Both the position numbers and the translations under genes were made by a program. Below are positions 7,812 through 16,600 of a stretch of DNA of 34,726 nt, piece after piece (within the stretch, counting starts at the first letter, position 1; the number at the start of each line of letters is the position of its first letter). Source of the DNA: Taibaiella sp. (GTDB lineage Bacteria; Bacteroidota; Bacteroidia; Chitinophagales; Chitinophagaceae); NCBI GenBank assembly GCA_021740995.1, contig JAIOYR010000040.1, positions 1-34,726 of the forward strand. Direction: 5' to 3'. A model generated the notes under the pieces. The model was not told where the DNA came from. It did no database searches and worked only from the letters and a program-made list of their open reading frames with translations.

Positions 7812-10424
7812 TCAATTATTACTTAGTTCTTCAAATGCTTTTATGCATACTGATTTCAGATTGTTTAACATCGCTGCAATTTTCTTTATGTCATCTCTGG
7901 CATCGGCAGCGTGTTCTATTTCGGCTATTTTACTTATCTCTTCTTTTATTCCCATGTAGGTCATCTGTGGTTTCAGTGAGTGTGATGCAATTTTTATAGT
8001 AGTATGGTCGCCTGCTGCAACTCCCTGCTCCAGTTGCGCCAGCATTTTAGGCGCATTTTCGAGGAACATCTTAGTGTATTTTTGTATTTTTTCTGCGTTG
8101 CCATTTGCGAAACCAGATATGAAATGCATATCTGTTATTTTGGCTGGTAGGGGATTGGTCGATGCAGCTTTAGTTTTATTGCTGTTTCCTATAGGTGTTA
8201 TTCCATTCATCACTTCATACATTCGCATCAGCAACTCATGTGGGTTGAATGGTTTCGACACATAGGAGTCCATCCCCGATGCCAGATATTCTTTTACATC
8301 TTCCTGCATCACATTTGCTGTCATGGCTATGATTTTTACTTTTTGGGCATGACCAGTAAGTGTATTTCGTATCGTTTTCGTAGCAGTAACCCCGTCCATC
8401 ACAGGCATCTGAATATCCATAAGCACTATGTCGAACAATTCGTTCTTCAATCTGTCTACTGCATCCTGACCATTTACTGCCATAATTATTTCTATGCCGG
8501 GTAGTATTTCATTCAGCGTATCCTCTGCTACCATTCGGTTAAATTCATTATCCTCAACCAGAAGTATTTTTAGTTTATTCAGTTTTTCCATTTTTTCGTC
8601 GTCCAGCCTTTCTTCTTTTTTTACCTCGTGTTGTAACTCTGATTTTTCAAGAACTATTATTGCGGAAAAAGTGCTGCCTACATTCAGTTGGCTTTGCACT
8701 ATTATATCGCCACCCATGAGGGTGGTTAGTTGTTTTGATATACTAAGTCCCAGGCCGGTGCCGCCAAACTTCCGTGTAATATCGCTGCCTGCCTGTGTGA
8801 AACTGTCGAATATAGTATTTACATATTCAGGTGCGATACCTATACCTGAATCCTTTACATCGAAACGAACCGTTAATTGATTGTCGCTTGAATTTTGTAA
8901 TACAGCTTTTATTTCTACTGATCCTTTCTCTGTAAATTTGATTGCATTTCCGGCAAGGTTTATCAGTACCTGATTGAGTTTAGTAGGGTCACCTTTCACC
9001 ATGTGAGGCAGTTCTGGGTCTACATCTATAAGTAGTTCTATGCCTTTTTCCTGCACTTTGGTATTAAGCATATCATAAAGACCTTGCATTACTTCGCGCA
9101 AATTAAAGTCGATGCTTTCTATAGTTATTTTACCAGCTTCTATTTTTGAAAAATCGAGTATATCATTTATTATCACTAACAGATTGTCTGCACTCATACG
9201 AATGGCATTGAGATAGCGAAGATGCTCTGGTCTTGGGTCTTTGGATAATATGAGTCGGGTCATACCCACTATTGCGTTCATTGGAGTACGAATTTCGTGG
9301 CTCATATTTGCCATGAACTTTTGTTTTATTTGTGCGGCTCTTTCTGCTACTTCTTTTTCTTTCCTTGCGAGCTCTATTTGTTGGCGAACCTGTAGATTGT
9401 TCAGTTCATTAAAAACATTCTGTTTAAATATTTCATCCTTTAGTTTTTCAAAAGTTTTAATGAATCTAAACGCATTGGGTATATCGCCAATCTTCTCGTA
9501 CAGTGCTGAAAGCTGCTCATGAATGCCCATGAGGTCCTGGCGGCGTTTATATTCTTCTGCAATTACAAGTGCAGCATTGAGATGTTCGAGTGATGCATTA
9601 CTATTATCCTCATCCATGTATATACTTCCCAGATAATAGTTACAGGTGATTCTTACCTCTACATTTCCATGTTCATTAGATTTAAGTAGGGCGGATGAAA
9701 GGAATTTTTCAGCATGATACAAGTCACCCATTTTATAGTATACTTTTCCCATGCCACTTTCTGCAATAATATAAGCCGATGTTCCGGGTTCGGAGCGTTT
9801 CAGGTTTTGCTCAAATGCCCCTAATGAATCAGGATATTTTTCTTGCTTGAAATATATGTTGCCGAGTGTGTTGTGTATATTGAGCAGGCTGTTGACGTTA
9901 TTTACCCTTTCGAAAATTGGCAGGCATTTCAAAGCATATTCCAATGCGCCGGACAAGTCATTGAAATCAAACAGTAGGTTGGATATACTGGACTGAATTA
10001 CTGCCATATAGTATTCGTCTCCCATTTCCTGGTTGATGGCCAGTGCTGTTTCGTAGTCATAGAGCACATTGGCAAGGTCGCCCAGATCACGATATATGTT
10101 GCCCAGATAGTAGTGACCTACTGCTTTTATTGTCTTATTGCCTGTCTTATCTGCTATTTCTAATGCTTCATTTAATATTTCTATTCCTGAATTATAGTCG
10201 CTTTTTAGCCGTAAGCAAAAACCTTTAAGGCAAAGACCAAGACCGCGACCAGCAGTATATCCTATGGCCTGCGACCGGGATATCACCTCTTCAGCGATGT
10301 TCATCGCTTTATCTACTTCAAAGTTTTTTACTTCTTCAGCAGTTTTCAGAAGAAGTCCGATTCTTTCTTCCTCCTCGTTTCTCATCTGCGATGAATTGTG
10401 TCTCTCTGTAGTTTCCATATTCAT
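7812..10424 (-). CDS. Soluble TPR hybrid sensor histidine kinase with receiver and Hpt domains
   Basis: An 870-residue cytoplasmic protein without membrane helices. Residues ~20-330 are tetratricopeptide repeats of the seven-helix-pair type (for example [37 protein letters not shown]). A short coiled coil (330-368) leads to HisKA with H-box [10 protein letters not shown] (His376). HATPase_c follows with the N box [22 protein letters not shown] and [10 protein letters not shown] (to ~592). A receiver at ~618-740 has acidic D625, phospho-acceptor D670 (IVLMD) and K724. An Hpt domain at ~765-865 has His815 in ASHSLKP. All phosphorelay residues (His-Asp-His) are present, so a separate output regulator is expected; none is adjacent. 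The TPRs presumably sense a protein or peptide ligand. Confidence 0.93.
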   Translation of the reverse strand: MNMETTERHNSSQMRNEEEERIGLLLKTAEEVKNFEVDKAMNIAEEVISRSQAIGYTAGRGLGLCLKGFCLRLKSDYNSGIEILNEALEIADKTGNKTIKAVGHYYLGNIYRDLGDLANVLYDYETALAINQEMGDEYYMAVIQSSISNLLFDFNDLSGALEYALKCLPIFERVNNVNSLLNIHNTLGNIYFKQEKYPDSLGAFEQNLKRSEPGTSAYIIAESGMGKVYYKMGDLYHAEKFLSSALLKSNEHGNVEVRITCNYYLGSIYMDEDNSNASLEHLNAALVIAEEYKRRQDLMGIHEQLSALYEKIGDIPNAFRFIKTFEKLKDEIFKQNVFNELNNLQVRQQIELARKEKEVAERAAQIKQKFMANMSHEIRTPMNAIVGMTRLILSKDPRPEHLRYLNAIRMSADNLLVIINDILDFSKIEAGKITIESIDFNLREVMQGLYDMLNTKVQEKGIELLIDVDPELPHMVKGDPTKLNQVLINLAGNAIKFTEKGSVEIKAVLQNSSDNQLTVRFDVKDSGIGIAPEYVNTIFDSFTQAGSDITRKFGGTGLGLSISKQLTTLMGGDIIVQSQLNVGSTFSAIIVLEKSELQHEVKKEERLDDEKMEKLNKLKILLVEDNEFNRMVAEDTLNEILPGIEIIMAVNGQDAVDRLKNELFDIVLMDIQMPVMDGVTATKTIRNTLTGHAQKVKIIAMTANVMQEDVKEYLASGMDSYVSKPFNPHELLMRMYEVMNGITPIGNSNKTKAASTNPLPAKITDMHFISGFANGNAEKIQKYTKMFLENAPKMLAQLEQGVAAGDHTTIKIASHSLKPQMTYMGIKEEISKIAEIEHAADARDDIKKIAAMLNNLKSVCIKAFEELSNN

Positions 10425-10777
10425 TAATTGGGGATTGTAAGATAATAGAATATTCAGTAAAATAAAAAGTCATAAAAATTTATCGAACGAGCGCTGAGCT
10501 CATAGGCATTTAGGATCTTTGTTTTCGTTCAGTATTATCAAAAGTCGGCAATATATACATTTTATTAAATTTGGCTACGAATCTGTACTGCAAAAGTCAA
10601 TTGAATATGATTTGTCGACATTGGTATTATTGAAAGCAGGCAGTATTACTTCACAATTATCACCTTTACAGAACAATTTTACGCGTTTTTCTATTCGCTC
10701 CTAAAATATATTTTTGCAGACAGCATAAAAGCAATTAAATATTTTTATACTTTTATTGCTACATCAATATCTGAATT
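10425..10777. other. Divergent intergenic region between hybrid kinase and HD gene
   Basis: About 350 bp, AT-rich. A 61-codon plus-strand open frame (10519-10704) has no recognisable protein character. Apart from the possible -7 element TATTTTTG (10709-10716) I see no RNA gene or repeat. Confidence 0.4.
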
Positions 10778-11362
10778 ATGCAGTTTGAGAAAGTTAAGAA
10801 ATTTATCCTTGACAAGTTGAAGAAAGATTTGCCGAAGAATCTCACGTATCATAGTCTTGGACATATCAAGGATGTTTATAAAGCTGCAGAGAACCTTGCA
10901 AAACATGAAAAAATTGAAGGTGAAGATCTCATCTTGTTGCTCACAGCAGTATTGTTTCATGATTCAGGTTTTCTGATACAGCAAAAAGAACACGAGCGGG
11001 TAGGGTGCGAACTTGCTTCTTTATATCTCCCTGACTTTGAATACAATGACGCACAGATAGACCGTATCAATGGTATGATTATGGCTACACGTATTCCGCA
11101 AACACCGCACAACAAGCTGGAAAAGATAATTTGTGATGCAGACCTTGACTATCTGGGCAGAGATGACTTTTTCAAAATAGGCAATTACCTTTTTGATGAG
11201 TTATGTATGTATGGCATAATAAGTACTGAAAACGACTGGAATAGGTTGCAGGTTCGTTTTCTGGAAGGGCATCGCTATTTTACAAAATCTGCGAAAGAAC
11301 TGAGAAAAGCTAAAAAAGATGAGCATCTTGCACTCATAAAATCCAAGATTAAGAATAATTAA
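10778..11362 (+). CDS. HD-domain phosphohydrolase-like protein
   Basis: A 194-residue protein. The metal-binding HD pattern is visible: His25 in YHSLGHIKDV, the central HD pair in LFHDSGF (residues 61-62), a further His in KEHERVGCELA, and a distal Asp in CDADLDYLG. HD proteins of this size hydrolyse nucleotides or phosphate esters; the substrate here cannot be told. A possible -7 element TATTTTTG lies at 10709-10716, without a clear -33. The decayed yitT gene begins only 13 bp downstream, so the two were probably co-transcribed. Confidence 0.75.
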   Translation: MQFEKVKKFILDKLKKDLPKNLTYHSLGHIKDVYKAAENLAKHEKIEGEDLILLLTAVLFHDSGFLIQQKEHERVGCELASLYLPDFEYNDAQIDRINGMIMATRIPQTPHNKLEKIICDADLDYLGRDDFFKIGNYLFDELCMYGIISTENDWNRLQVRFLEGHRYFTKSAKELRKAKKDEHLALIKSKIKNN

Positions 11363-11375
11363 TGGCCGTTGATTG

Positions 11376-12244
11376 ATGAAACCTGCAAGTAGTTTTCCTC
11401 GTGCGTTTAAAGATGTAATTTATACTGTTCTGGGTGCGCTGATATGTGGTTTTGCTTTAAAGAGTTTTCTAATACCGAATAATTTTCTCAATGGTGGAAT
11501 TGCAGGAATTTCGCTTCTTTTTCATGAATTGTACCATATTGATATTGCTTGGCCCATCATATTGCTAAACGCCCCTTTTTTAATTGCCGGAGGCATGCAT
11601 GTCAATAGGAAGTTCGCATTCGAAATGTTGGCTAGTATTTTGCTATTCAGTTTGTGGCTTGTATTATTACTTTATCCAATTGTCACTTCCGATAAACTAC
11701 TCGCATTTATTTTTGGCGGTTTTTTTCTTGGACAGGGCGTAGGGTTGGTAATGAGGGCTGGATGCGTCGTTGATGGTATTGAGGTGCTTGCACTATATAC
11801 CCTGAAAAGAAGTAGTTTTACAATTAGCGAAATTATTCTTGGGCTAAATGTTATTTTGTTTCTAATCGCCACGTTTAAACTGGGGCTGGAGACTACGCTC
11901 TACTCTGTGCTTACTTATTTTACTGCTTCACACACCATCAGTTTTTTAATAGAAGGACTGGAAGAGTATACAGGTGTTAGAATAATTTCTGGTAAAAGCG
12001 ATGAGATAAAACTAGGGTTAGTTACTGATTTAGGTAGAGGTATTACTGTTTAAAAAGGAGAGTGAGGCTATTTGAAAGAGAGTTTTGATGTACACTATGA
12101 TTGTGACATTATATTTAACATAGTTACACGGCTCGAAGTGCGACGTCTTAGAAATTTGGTGCATTTCGTTGCTCGAAAAGCGTTTATCTTCACCAATACT
12201 ATAGAAGCAGCAGGAGGGTGTTGAAGCAACACAGAGGACATTGA
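11376..12244 (+). pseudogene. YitT-family membrane protein, decayed C-terminal domain
   Basis: The first 225 codons encode a normal YitT membrane region: five or so hydrophobic helices, the IPNNFLNGGIAGISLL segment, the GFFLGQGVGLVMRAGCVVDG segment and GLVTDLGRGITV. Translation then meets TAA (12051-12053) and, in the same frame, TGA (12063-12065). Between and after these stops the frame still encodes the YitT cytoplasmic DUF2179 domain (GYLKESFDVHYDCD, IVTRLEVRRLRNLVH, AFIFTNTIEAAGG). A one-base loss near 12216-12218 then shifts the natural ending (VLKQHRGH, stop TGA 12242-12244). Two nonsense changes and one frameshift indicate a recently inactivated gene, or at best a truncated membrane-only protein. 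YitT function is not well defined. The ATG at 11376 is preferred over the TTG before it. Confidence 0.85.
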
Positions 12245-12355
12245 CCTATTCCGTGATTATAGTCTTTATAAACTCCTATCTGTAGAAGGGATAACGGGCA
12301 ATATACCGGCTTGGAAAATATATTTTATTTGTAACTTTTATTAAAAAAGAGTGAT

Positions 12356-13636
12356 ATGCAACGTGATAATACAATATTCGGGCTTATAAATGAAGAACTG
12401 GAACGCCAGCGCCATGGCCTGGAGTTGATAGCTTCCGAGAACTTTACCAGTGTGCAGGTGATGCAGGCCATGGGAAGTGTAATGACCAATAAGTATGCTG
12501 AGGGTTATCCTGGTAAGCGCTACTACGGTGGCTGCGAGATAGTAGACAAAAGTGAGCAACTGGCAATAGACAGAGCTAAAGAAATGTTTAATGTTGCGTA
12601 TGCCAATGTGCAGCCACACAGCGGTGCACAAGCAAATGCTGCTGTAATGATGGCGATATTGCAGACCGGCGATACCATTCTGGGTCTTGATCTGAGTATG
12701 GGTGGCCATCTTACACATGGCTCTCCGGTCAACTTCTCCGGCAAGCTCTATAATGCTGTTCATTATGGGGTAAGCAGGGATACCGGTTTGCTCGACTACG
12801 ACATGATGGAGCAACAGGCGAGGGAGCATAAACCCAAACTGATTATTTGCGGAGCATCGGCATATAGCCGCGATTGGGATTATGCCCGTATTCGCGCTAT
12901 TGCAGATGGCGTGGGTGCACTGGTACTGGCAGATATATCGCATCCTGCTGCACTTATACAAAAAGGAATACTTAATGATCCGTTCAGTCATTGTCAGTTT
13001 GTAACTACTACTACACACAAGACTTTGCGTGGGCCAAGAGGTGGATTGATACTGATGAGGGAGGACTTTGAAAATACCTTCGGCATAAAGGGGCCTAAGG
13101 GCGAAACAAGAATGCTCAGTCAGCTAATAGATCTGGCTGTGTTTCCCGGAATACAGGGTGGGCCGCTGGAGCACGTAATAGCAGCCAAGGCTGTGGCGTT
13201 TTATGAGATATTGCAGCCTGATTTTGCCGATTACACCCGGCAGATAGTAGCTAACGCACAGGCAATGGCCAGAGGCTTTAATGAAAAAGGATATGATATA
13301 ATATCCGGCGGTACCGATAATCATTTACTGCTTATAGATCTGCGCAACAAGAATATTAGCGGCAAGAAAGCTGAAAATACGCTGGTAAAAGCTGACATAA
13401 CGATCAATAAAAACATGGTGCCTTTTGACGATAAGTCTCCATTTGTAACATCTGGTATCAGGGTTGGGGTGCCGGCAGTAACTACACGTGGTCTCAAAGA
13501 AGAAGGTATGCTGCAAATAGTAAACTGGCTGGATAAGGTGCTCATGTCTCCTGACAATGATGATGTGATTAATGTTGTAAAAGGTGAAGTAAATGAGTAT
13601 ATGAAAGGGTACCCATTGTACCCTGAATATGTATAA
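12356..13636 (+). CDS. glyA: Serine hydroxymethyltransferase
   Basis: A 426-residue fold-type I PLP enzyme that interconverts serine and glycine with transfer of a one-carbon unit to tetrahydrofolate. Signatures: [11 protein letters not shown] near the N-terminus, [46 protein letters not shown] and the PLP-lysine segment [14 protein letters not shown] (Lys222). The [12 protein letters not shown] and [14 protein letters not shown] segments complete the family pattern. Length is normal. It is a single-gene unit, followed about 95 bp later by tRNA-Phe with its own promoter. Confidence 0.97.
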   Translation: MQRDNTIFGLINEELERQRHGLELIASENFTSVQVMQAMGSVMTNKYAEGYPGKRYYGGCEIVDKSEQLAIDRAKEMFNVAYANVQPHSGAQANAAVMMAILQTGDTILGLDLSMGGHLTHGSPVNFSGKLYNAVHYGVSRDTGLLDYDMMEQQAREHKPKLIICGASAYSRDWDYARIRAIADGVGALVLADISHPAALIQKGILNDPFSHCQFVTTTTHKTLRGPRGGLILMREDFENTFGIKGPKGETRMLSQLIDLAVFPGIQGGPLEHVIAAKAVAFYEILQPDFADYTRQIVANAQAMARGFNEKGYDIISGGTDNHLLLIDLRNKNISGKKAENTLVKADITINKNMVPFDDKSPFVTSGIRVGVPAVTTRGLKEEGMLQIVNWLDKVLMSPDNDDVINVVKGEVNEYMKGYPLYPEYV

Positions 13637-13683
13637 GCATATTTTTATTTTTTCAAAAAATGAAATTATACTTCAAATACATT

Positions 13684-13713
13684 TTGTACTTTCAGATGGG
13701 CTCGTTACCTTTG
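13684..13713 (+). promoter_or_regulatory. Promoter of tRNA-Phe
   Basis: TTG (13684-13686), a 19 bp spacer and TACCTTTG (13706-13713) match the Bacteroidota consensus exactly. The tRNA begins 18 bases downstream. Confidence 0.8.
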
Positions 13714-13730
13714 CAATCCCAAAACGGGCT

Positions 13731-13803
13731 GGTGTGATAGCTCAGTTGGTAGAGCAAAGGACTGAAAATCCTTGTGTCGGGGGTTCAATTCCCTCTCACA
13801 CCA
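13731..13803 (+). tRNA. tRNA-Phe (anticodon GAA)
   Basis: A cloverleaf can be drawn by eye: acceptor arms GGTGTGA and TCACACC, D arm GCTC/GAGC, anticodon stem AAGGA/TCCTT with loop CTGAAAA containing GAA, and T arm GGGGG/CCCTC around TTCAATT. The T stem's last pair is imperfect. The discriminator base is A and the following bases are CCG, so the terminal CCA is not encoded and must be added after transcription. Length is 73 nt. Confidence 0.95.
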
Positions 13804-13813
13804 CCGCAAATAG

Positions 13814-13851
13814 ACCCCAAATAATTGATATTCAATTGTTTGGGGTTTTTT
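13814..13851 (+). terminator. Intrinsic terminator after tRNA-Phe
   Basis: A stem of about 15 bp (ACCCCAAATAATTGA against TCAATTGTTTGGGGT, one G-T pair) with a 3-4 base loop is followed by a run of T. Confidence 0.85.
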
Positions 13852-13898
13852 AATTTTTAAAAGGGGATGGTATAGGGGACGATTTTACCCAAAATCCT

Positions 13899-14435
13899 CT
13901 ACCGACAGTGGTCTTTTATTTTCTCCAGTGCAGATTCTTTTGATAGCATATAGTCATCTAACCAAAGTCTTGTACCTGTGCTTTTTGATTGGTTATAATA
14001 GTCTTTCGTACCAAAAGAATGAAAATCACCAGATATATTGTCACCCACGTCAGGATCATTTCCACCAAACCACTCTGCAATTATATAACCCATATTGTTT
14101 TCAAGAATAAAATAATCGCATCCTCTAACTCGATAAACGACTGTAGCATTTCCATCTGTACTTGCATGAATTGAAGTCAGGCTCACTCTGCTTAGGCTTG
14201 CTTGGGATACTTGCCTGTAGCTACTGATGATTTCTAACAGGCTTTTATTTTCATCTGCTAACTCGCTAACTTCTTTTTCAAGTTCCTGCACCCTTGATTC
14301 CAGCGATGTTTTGTCTGACATAGCATTTCTGATAACTCTTTCTTTATCCTTATTGTTTTGGAACGAATAAATGTTCATCACTACTAGTGAGATTATTACA
14401 ATGACTGCAATGATTCCAATTATTTTTGAGCTCAT
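13899..14435 (-). CDS. Membrane-anchored coiled-coil protein of unknown function
   Basis: A 178-residue protein with one N-terminal membrane helix (residues ~4-24, IIGIIAVIVIISLVVMNIY), probably an uncleaved anchor. A coiled coil follows at ~35-75 (SRVQELEKEVSELADENKSLLE). The C-terminal ~95 residues form a globular domain (VVYRVRGCDYFILENNMGYIIAEWFGG, DVGDNISGDFHSFG) that looks strand-rich and contains the only two visible Cys. I recognise no family. It is convergent with tRNA-Phe and is the first gene of the accessory region. Its upstream region carries one copy of the ~200 bp repeat. Confidence 0.6.
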   Translation of the reverse strand: MSSKIIGIIAVIVIISLVVMNIYSFQNNKDKERVIRNAMSDKTSLESRVQELEKEVSELADENKSLLEIISSYRQVSQASLSRVSLTSIHASTDGNATVVYRVRGCDYFILENNMGYIIAEWFGGNDPDVGDNISGDFHSFGTKDYYNQSKSTGTRLWLDDYMLSKESALEKIKDHCR

Positions 14436-14460
14436 GTTACGGTTTCTTAATAAAATAATA

Positions 14461-14668
14461 AAGATATAAAATGATTTCTTTTCAGGGGACTTGAACGATT
14501 ATAGATGGATAGTCAGTCTCAAAAGAAACCAGCATAGGCGAGTACTATTGTGCACATACTAAATGCCTTCATAGCTGTAAAGAAAATACAACATAACCCT
14601 CCTGCCACCTGACTGCTATACACCTGATATGCCTAACCATACCAGACCATGTAGGCGGTGTATAATTG
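14461..14668 (+). repeat. Diverged direct repeat, copy A
   Basis: Shares four ordered blocks with copy B at 26761-26975: ATTTCTTTTCA (14474), CTCAAAAGAAA (14518), AAAGAAAATAnAACATAAC (14579) and TATGCCTnnCCATACCA with one or two mismatches (14628). Block spacings are 44, 61 and 49 bp here against 43, 64 and 50 bp in B. Between the second and third blocks there is a weak imperfect hairpin (AGTA/TACT core). No terminal repeats or transposase were seen. Confidence 0.75.
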
Positions 14669-14736
14669 TGATCATGTTCCCGGCACATCCTAAAAGTCTA
14701 TACAGAAACATTGTGTATATTTCCGGAAAATATAGA

Positions 14737-15705
14737 ATGAGCAAGATATCAACAGAACAAAGACGTAAGGCATCTATTGATATGACTCTTACTTTTTTTG
14801 GTAGCTACTATCCTAGTTGGCGGTTAGCGAAAGTTTTAGGTATCAGAAAGATATTAGCTACTCGCTATGACTTTTATAGTGATTTAGCTTCTGAAGTAAG
14901 CAACCCTGATGATGATACAGGTGAGGCCGCTATAGCTCAGGAGCTAAAGAACGGGCTGTATTTTGATGCTATAGCGGAATGTGTTCAGTATGTCGAGGAT
15001 TTATTTGCGATATTAAAAGCATCAGAGAAGCCGGATTACTTTATTAATGGAATAGTAACTTATGAGGCACACAAGATTAGTAAATACATAAAGAATTATG
15101 TGGTTGACAAAAAAGGGATATCATCAGCTTTTCACCTTCCCAACGATTATCAGCACATAGAGGAAGCAGACAAAAAACTAATTGATGAAAGCGTTGAAAA
15201 ATTAGCAAGTCTAGTGTCAGACTGCATCAAATTTTATAACCATCATCGACTAATATACAACCAGTATAAACATGGACTGACTGTTGCTATGCGTACTTAT
15301 GGAAATAAATTTTCTGAAGAACAAATAAATGAAGATAAGAAAGGTTCGTTTCCTCCCAATTTATCCATACTTGACAACATCAACGTAAAAAAGGCTTTTG
15401 AAAAAGGACGCAATTATATCCCTGGAATCATTATGCCGAATTTCTCGGATAATATTAGGACAATTTATCAGGCATTAAGTGAAGAAGATAATCTTCTCAG
15501 ATTGGTACCTATTCATGATAGTGATATTGATATCGAGCTCTTCGTAGACTTTGCCTACAAAGTCAGAATTTGCCTTGAAACTTTCATCTTCAATTATACC
15601 TGGAAAATTAAACCTGAAGAAGGAAAAATTAAATTTCAATTGCCAGACAATCATCGTAAAAATACATACTTGACATGTGTATTAACTTTAGATAAAGAAG
15701 ATTGA
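14737..15705 (+). CDS. Hypothetical protein, 322 residues
   Basis: An alpha-helical soluble protein with no signal peptide. The frame is open from 14629, but the first ~36 codons overlap repeat copy A and look non-protein-like, so the ATG at 14737 (MSKISTEQRRK) is preferred. Notable segments are YVEDLFAILKAS (residues ~80-95) and FYNHHRLIYNQYKHGL (~155-170); the latter has an R...YNxxKHG pattern that recalls some HEPN-like proteins, but the spacing does not match the canonical R-x4-6-H motif, so no function is assigned. It is the only plus-strand gene between repeat copy A and the restriction operon, which points toward it. Confidence 0.6.
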   Translation: MSKISTEQRRKASIDMTLTFFGSYYPSWRLAKVLGIRKILATRYDFYSDLASEVSNPDDDTGEAAIAQELKNGLYFDAIAECVQYVEDLFAILKASEKPDYFINGIVTYEAHKISKYIKNYVVDKKGISSAFHLPNDYQHIEEADKKLIDESVEKLASLVSDCIKFYNHHRLIYNQYKHGLTVAMRTYGNKFSEEQINEDKKGSFPPNLSILDNINVKKAFEKGRNYIPGIIMPNFSDNIRTIYQALSEEDNLLRLVPIHDSDIDIELFVDFAYKVRICLETFIFNYTWKIKPEEGKIKFQLPDNHRKNTYLTCVLTLDKED

Positions 15706-15919
15706 CACATATGCTCTATGCCTTTGAGTGGGTGTCAGGCAACAATAGGACTGTTATGCAGCATTGGTTGCACGTAATAGTATAATCTTTTTAGCATCTG
15801 CTTTTTCCCGTAAGATAGCTGCAATGATGTTCTGTATTTTATATCTGGCAATAAAATTTGTCAAAAAAAATAAACAAAATGCGTTTGCTTCAGAATGCTT
15901 ACAATCAGCATTTCAATTT

Positions 15920-16600
15920 CTACAAATCCATACCGGCACCATTAAATTTTAGCCATGCTTTACGCTCCCTGTAGTCTGGTAGTATCTTATCTACTACGTT
16001 CCAGAATGCTTCGTTATGACTGTCATGTATCAGGTGTGCCATCTCATGCACTATGATGTAATCCAGCACAGTCAGTGGTGCCATCAGGCATTTCCAGTGA
16101 AAATTGAGGTCTCCTTTTCGGCTACAGGATGCCCATCGGTTGTGTAGCTCCATTACTCTTACTGTGCCGGGTATTACACCCATCTGTCCTTTATAGTGTT
16201 CTACTCGGCTGGTGATCCTGGGTAAGGCTTTCTCCCTGTAGAATGTTTTGAAAACTTCCTGGGCTTCATCCTTCAGTGTCTTTAGCAGGTAGAAGTGTCC
16301 ATCCTTCAACTTTAGCGGCACTTCCTGGTCTTTTACCAATTGTAGCCGATAGTTTCTGCCCAGGTATAAGAAGCTTTCACCGTTGGCTATTTCTCGCTGT
16401 GTCTTGGTAGCGTTCAGTTCTTCATGTTCAGCCAGATGCTTGTATATCTGGTAGCTCTTTTGGGTGACAATTGTTTCTATTTCGGCATCAGTATTTTGTT
16501 CGGGTGCCAATACTGATACATTCCCATCACGCTCTATATAGATGCTCAGGGTCTTCCGTTTACTCCGCTTTACCGTATATGCTGGCAATTTACTACTCAT
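15920..16600 (-). CDS. YgjP-type (M48/DUF45) metallopeptidase, last gene of restriction operon
   Basis: A 226-residue protein with the zinc site HEMAH (residues 185-189) and third ligand in DSHNEAFW (His195). The upstream signature NRWASCSRKGDLNFHWKCLMAP is typical of the YgjP/DUF45 family, and the N-terminal half has the usual RKTLSIYIERDGNVSVLAP beta region. The start overlaps the hsdR stop by 8 bp, so it is translated from the same mRNA. Members of this family are often encoded directly beside type I restriction genes; their role there is not established. A direct proteolytic link to HsdR turnover is inference only. Confidence 0.85.
   Translation of the reverse strand: MSSKLPAYTVKRSKRKTLSIYIERDGNVSVLAPEQNTDAEIETIVTQKSYQIYKHLAEHEELNATKTQREIANGESFLYLGRNYRLQLVKDQEVPLKLKDGHFYLLKTLKDEAQEVFKTFYREKALPRITSRVEHYKGQMGVIPGTVRVMELHNRWASCSRKGDLNFHWKCLMAPLTVLDYIIVHEMAHLIHDSHNEAFWNVVDKILPDYRERKAWLKFNGAGMDL

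Noticed and set aside
10519-10704. 61-codon plus-strand open frame upstream of the HD gene
   Set aside because: No family resemblance, no promoter or ribosome site, and AT-rich composition typical of intergenic DNA.
15706-15790. Possible third, inverted copy of the ~200 bp repeat
   Set aside because: Only short similarity (for example ATAACAGTCCT on the minus strand); the four ordered blocks are absent.
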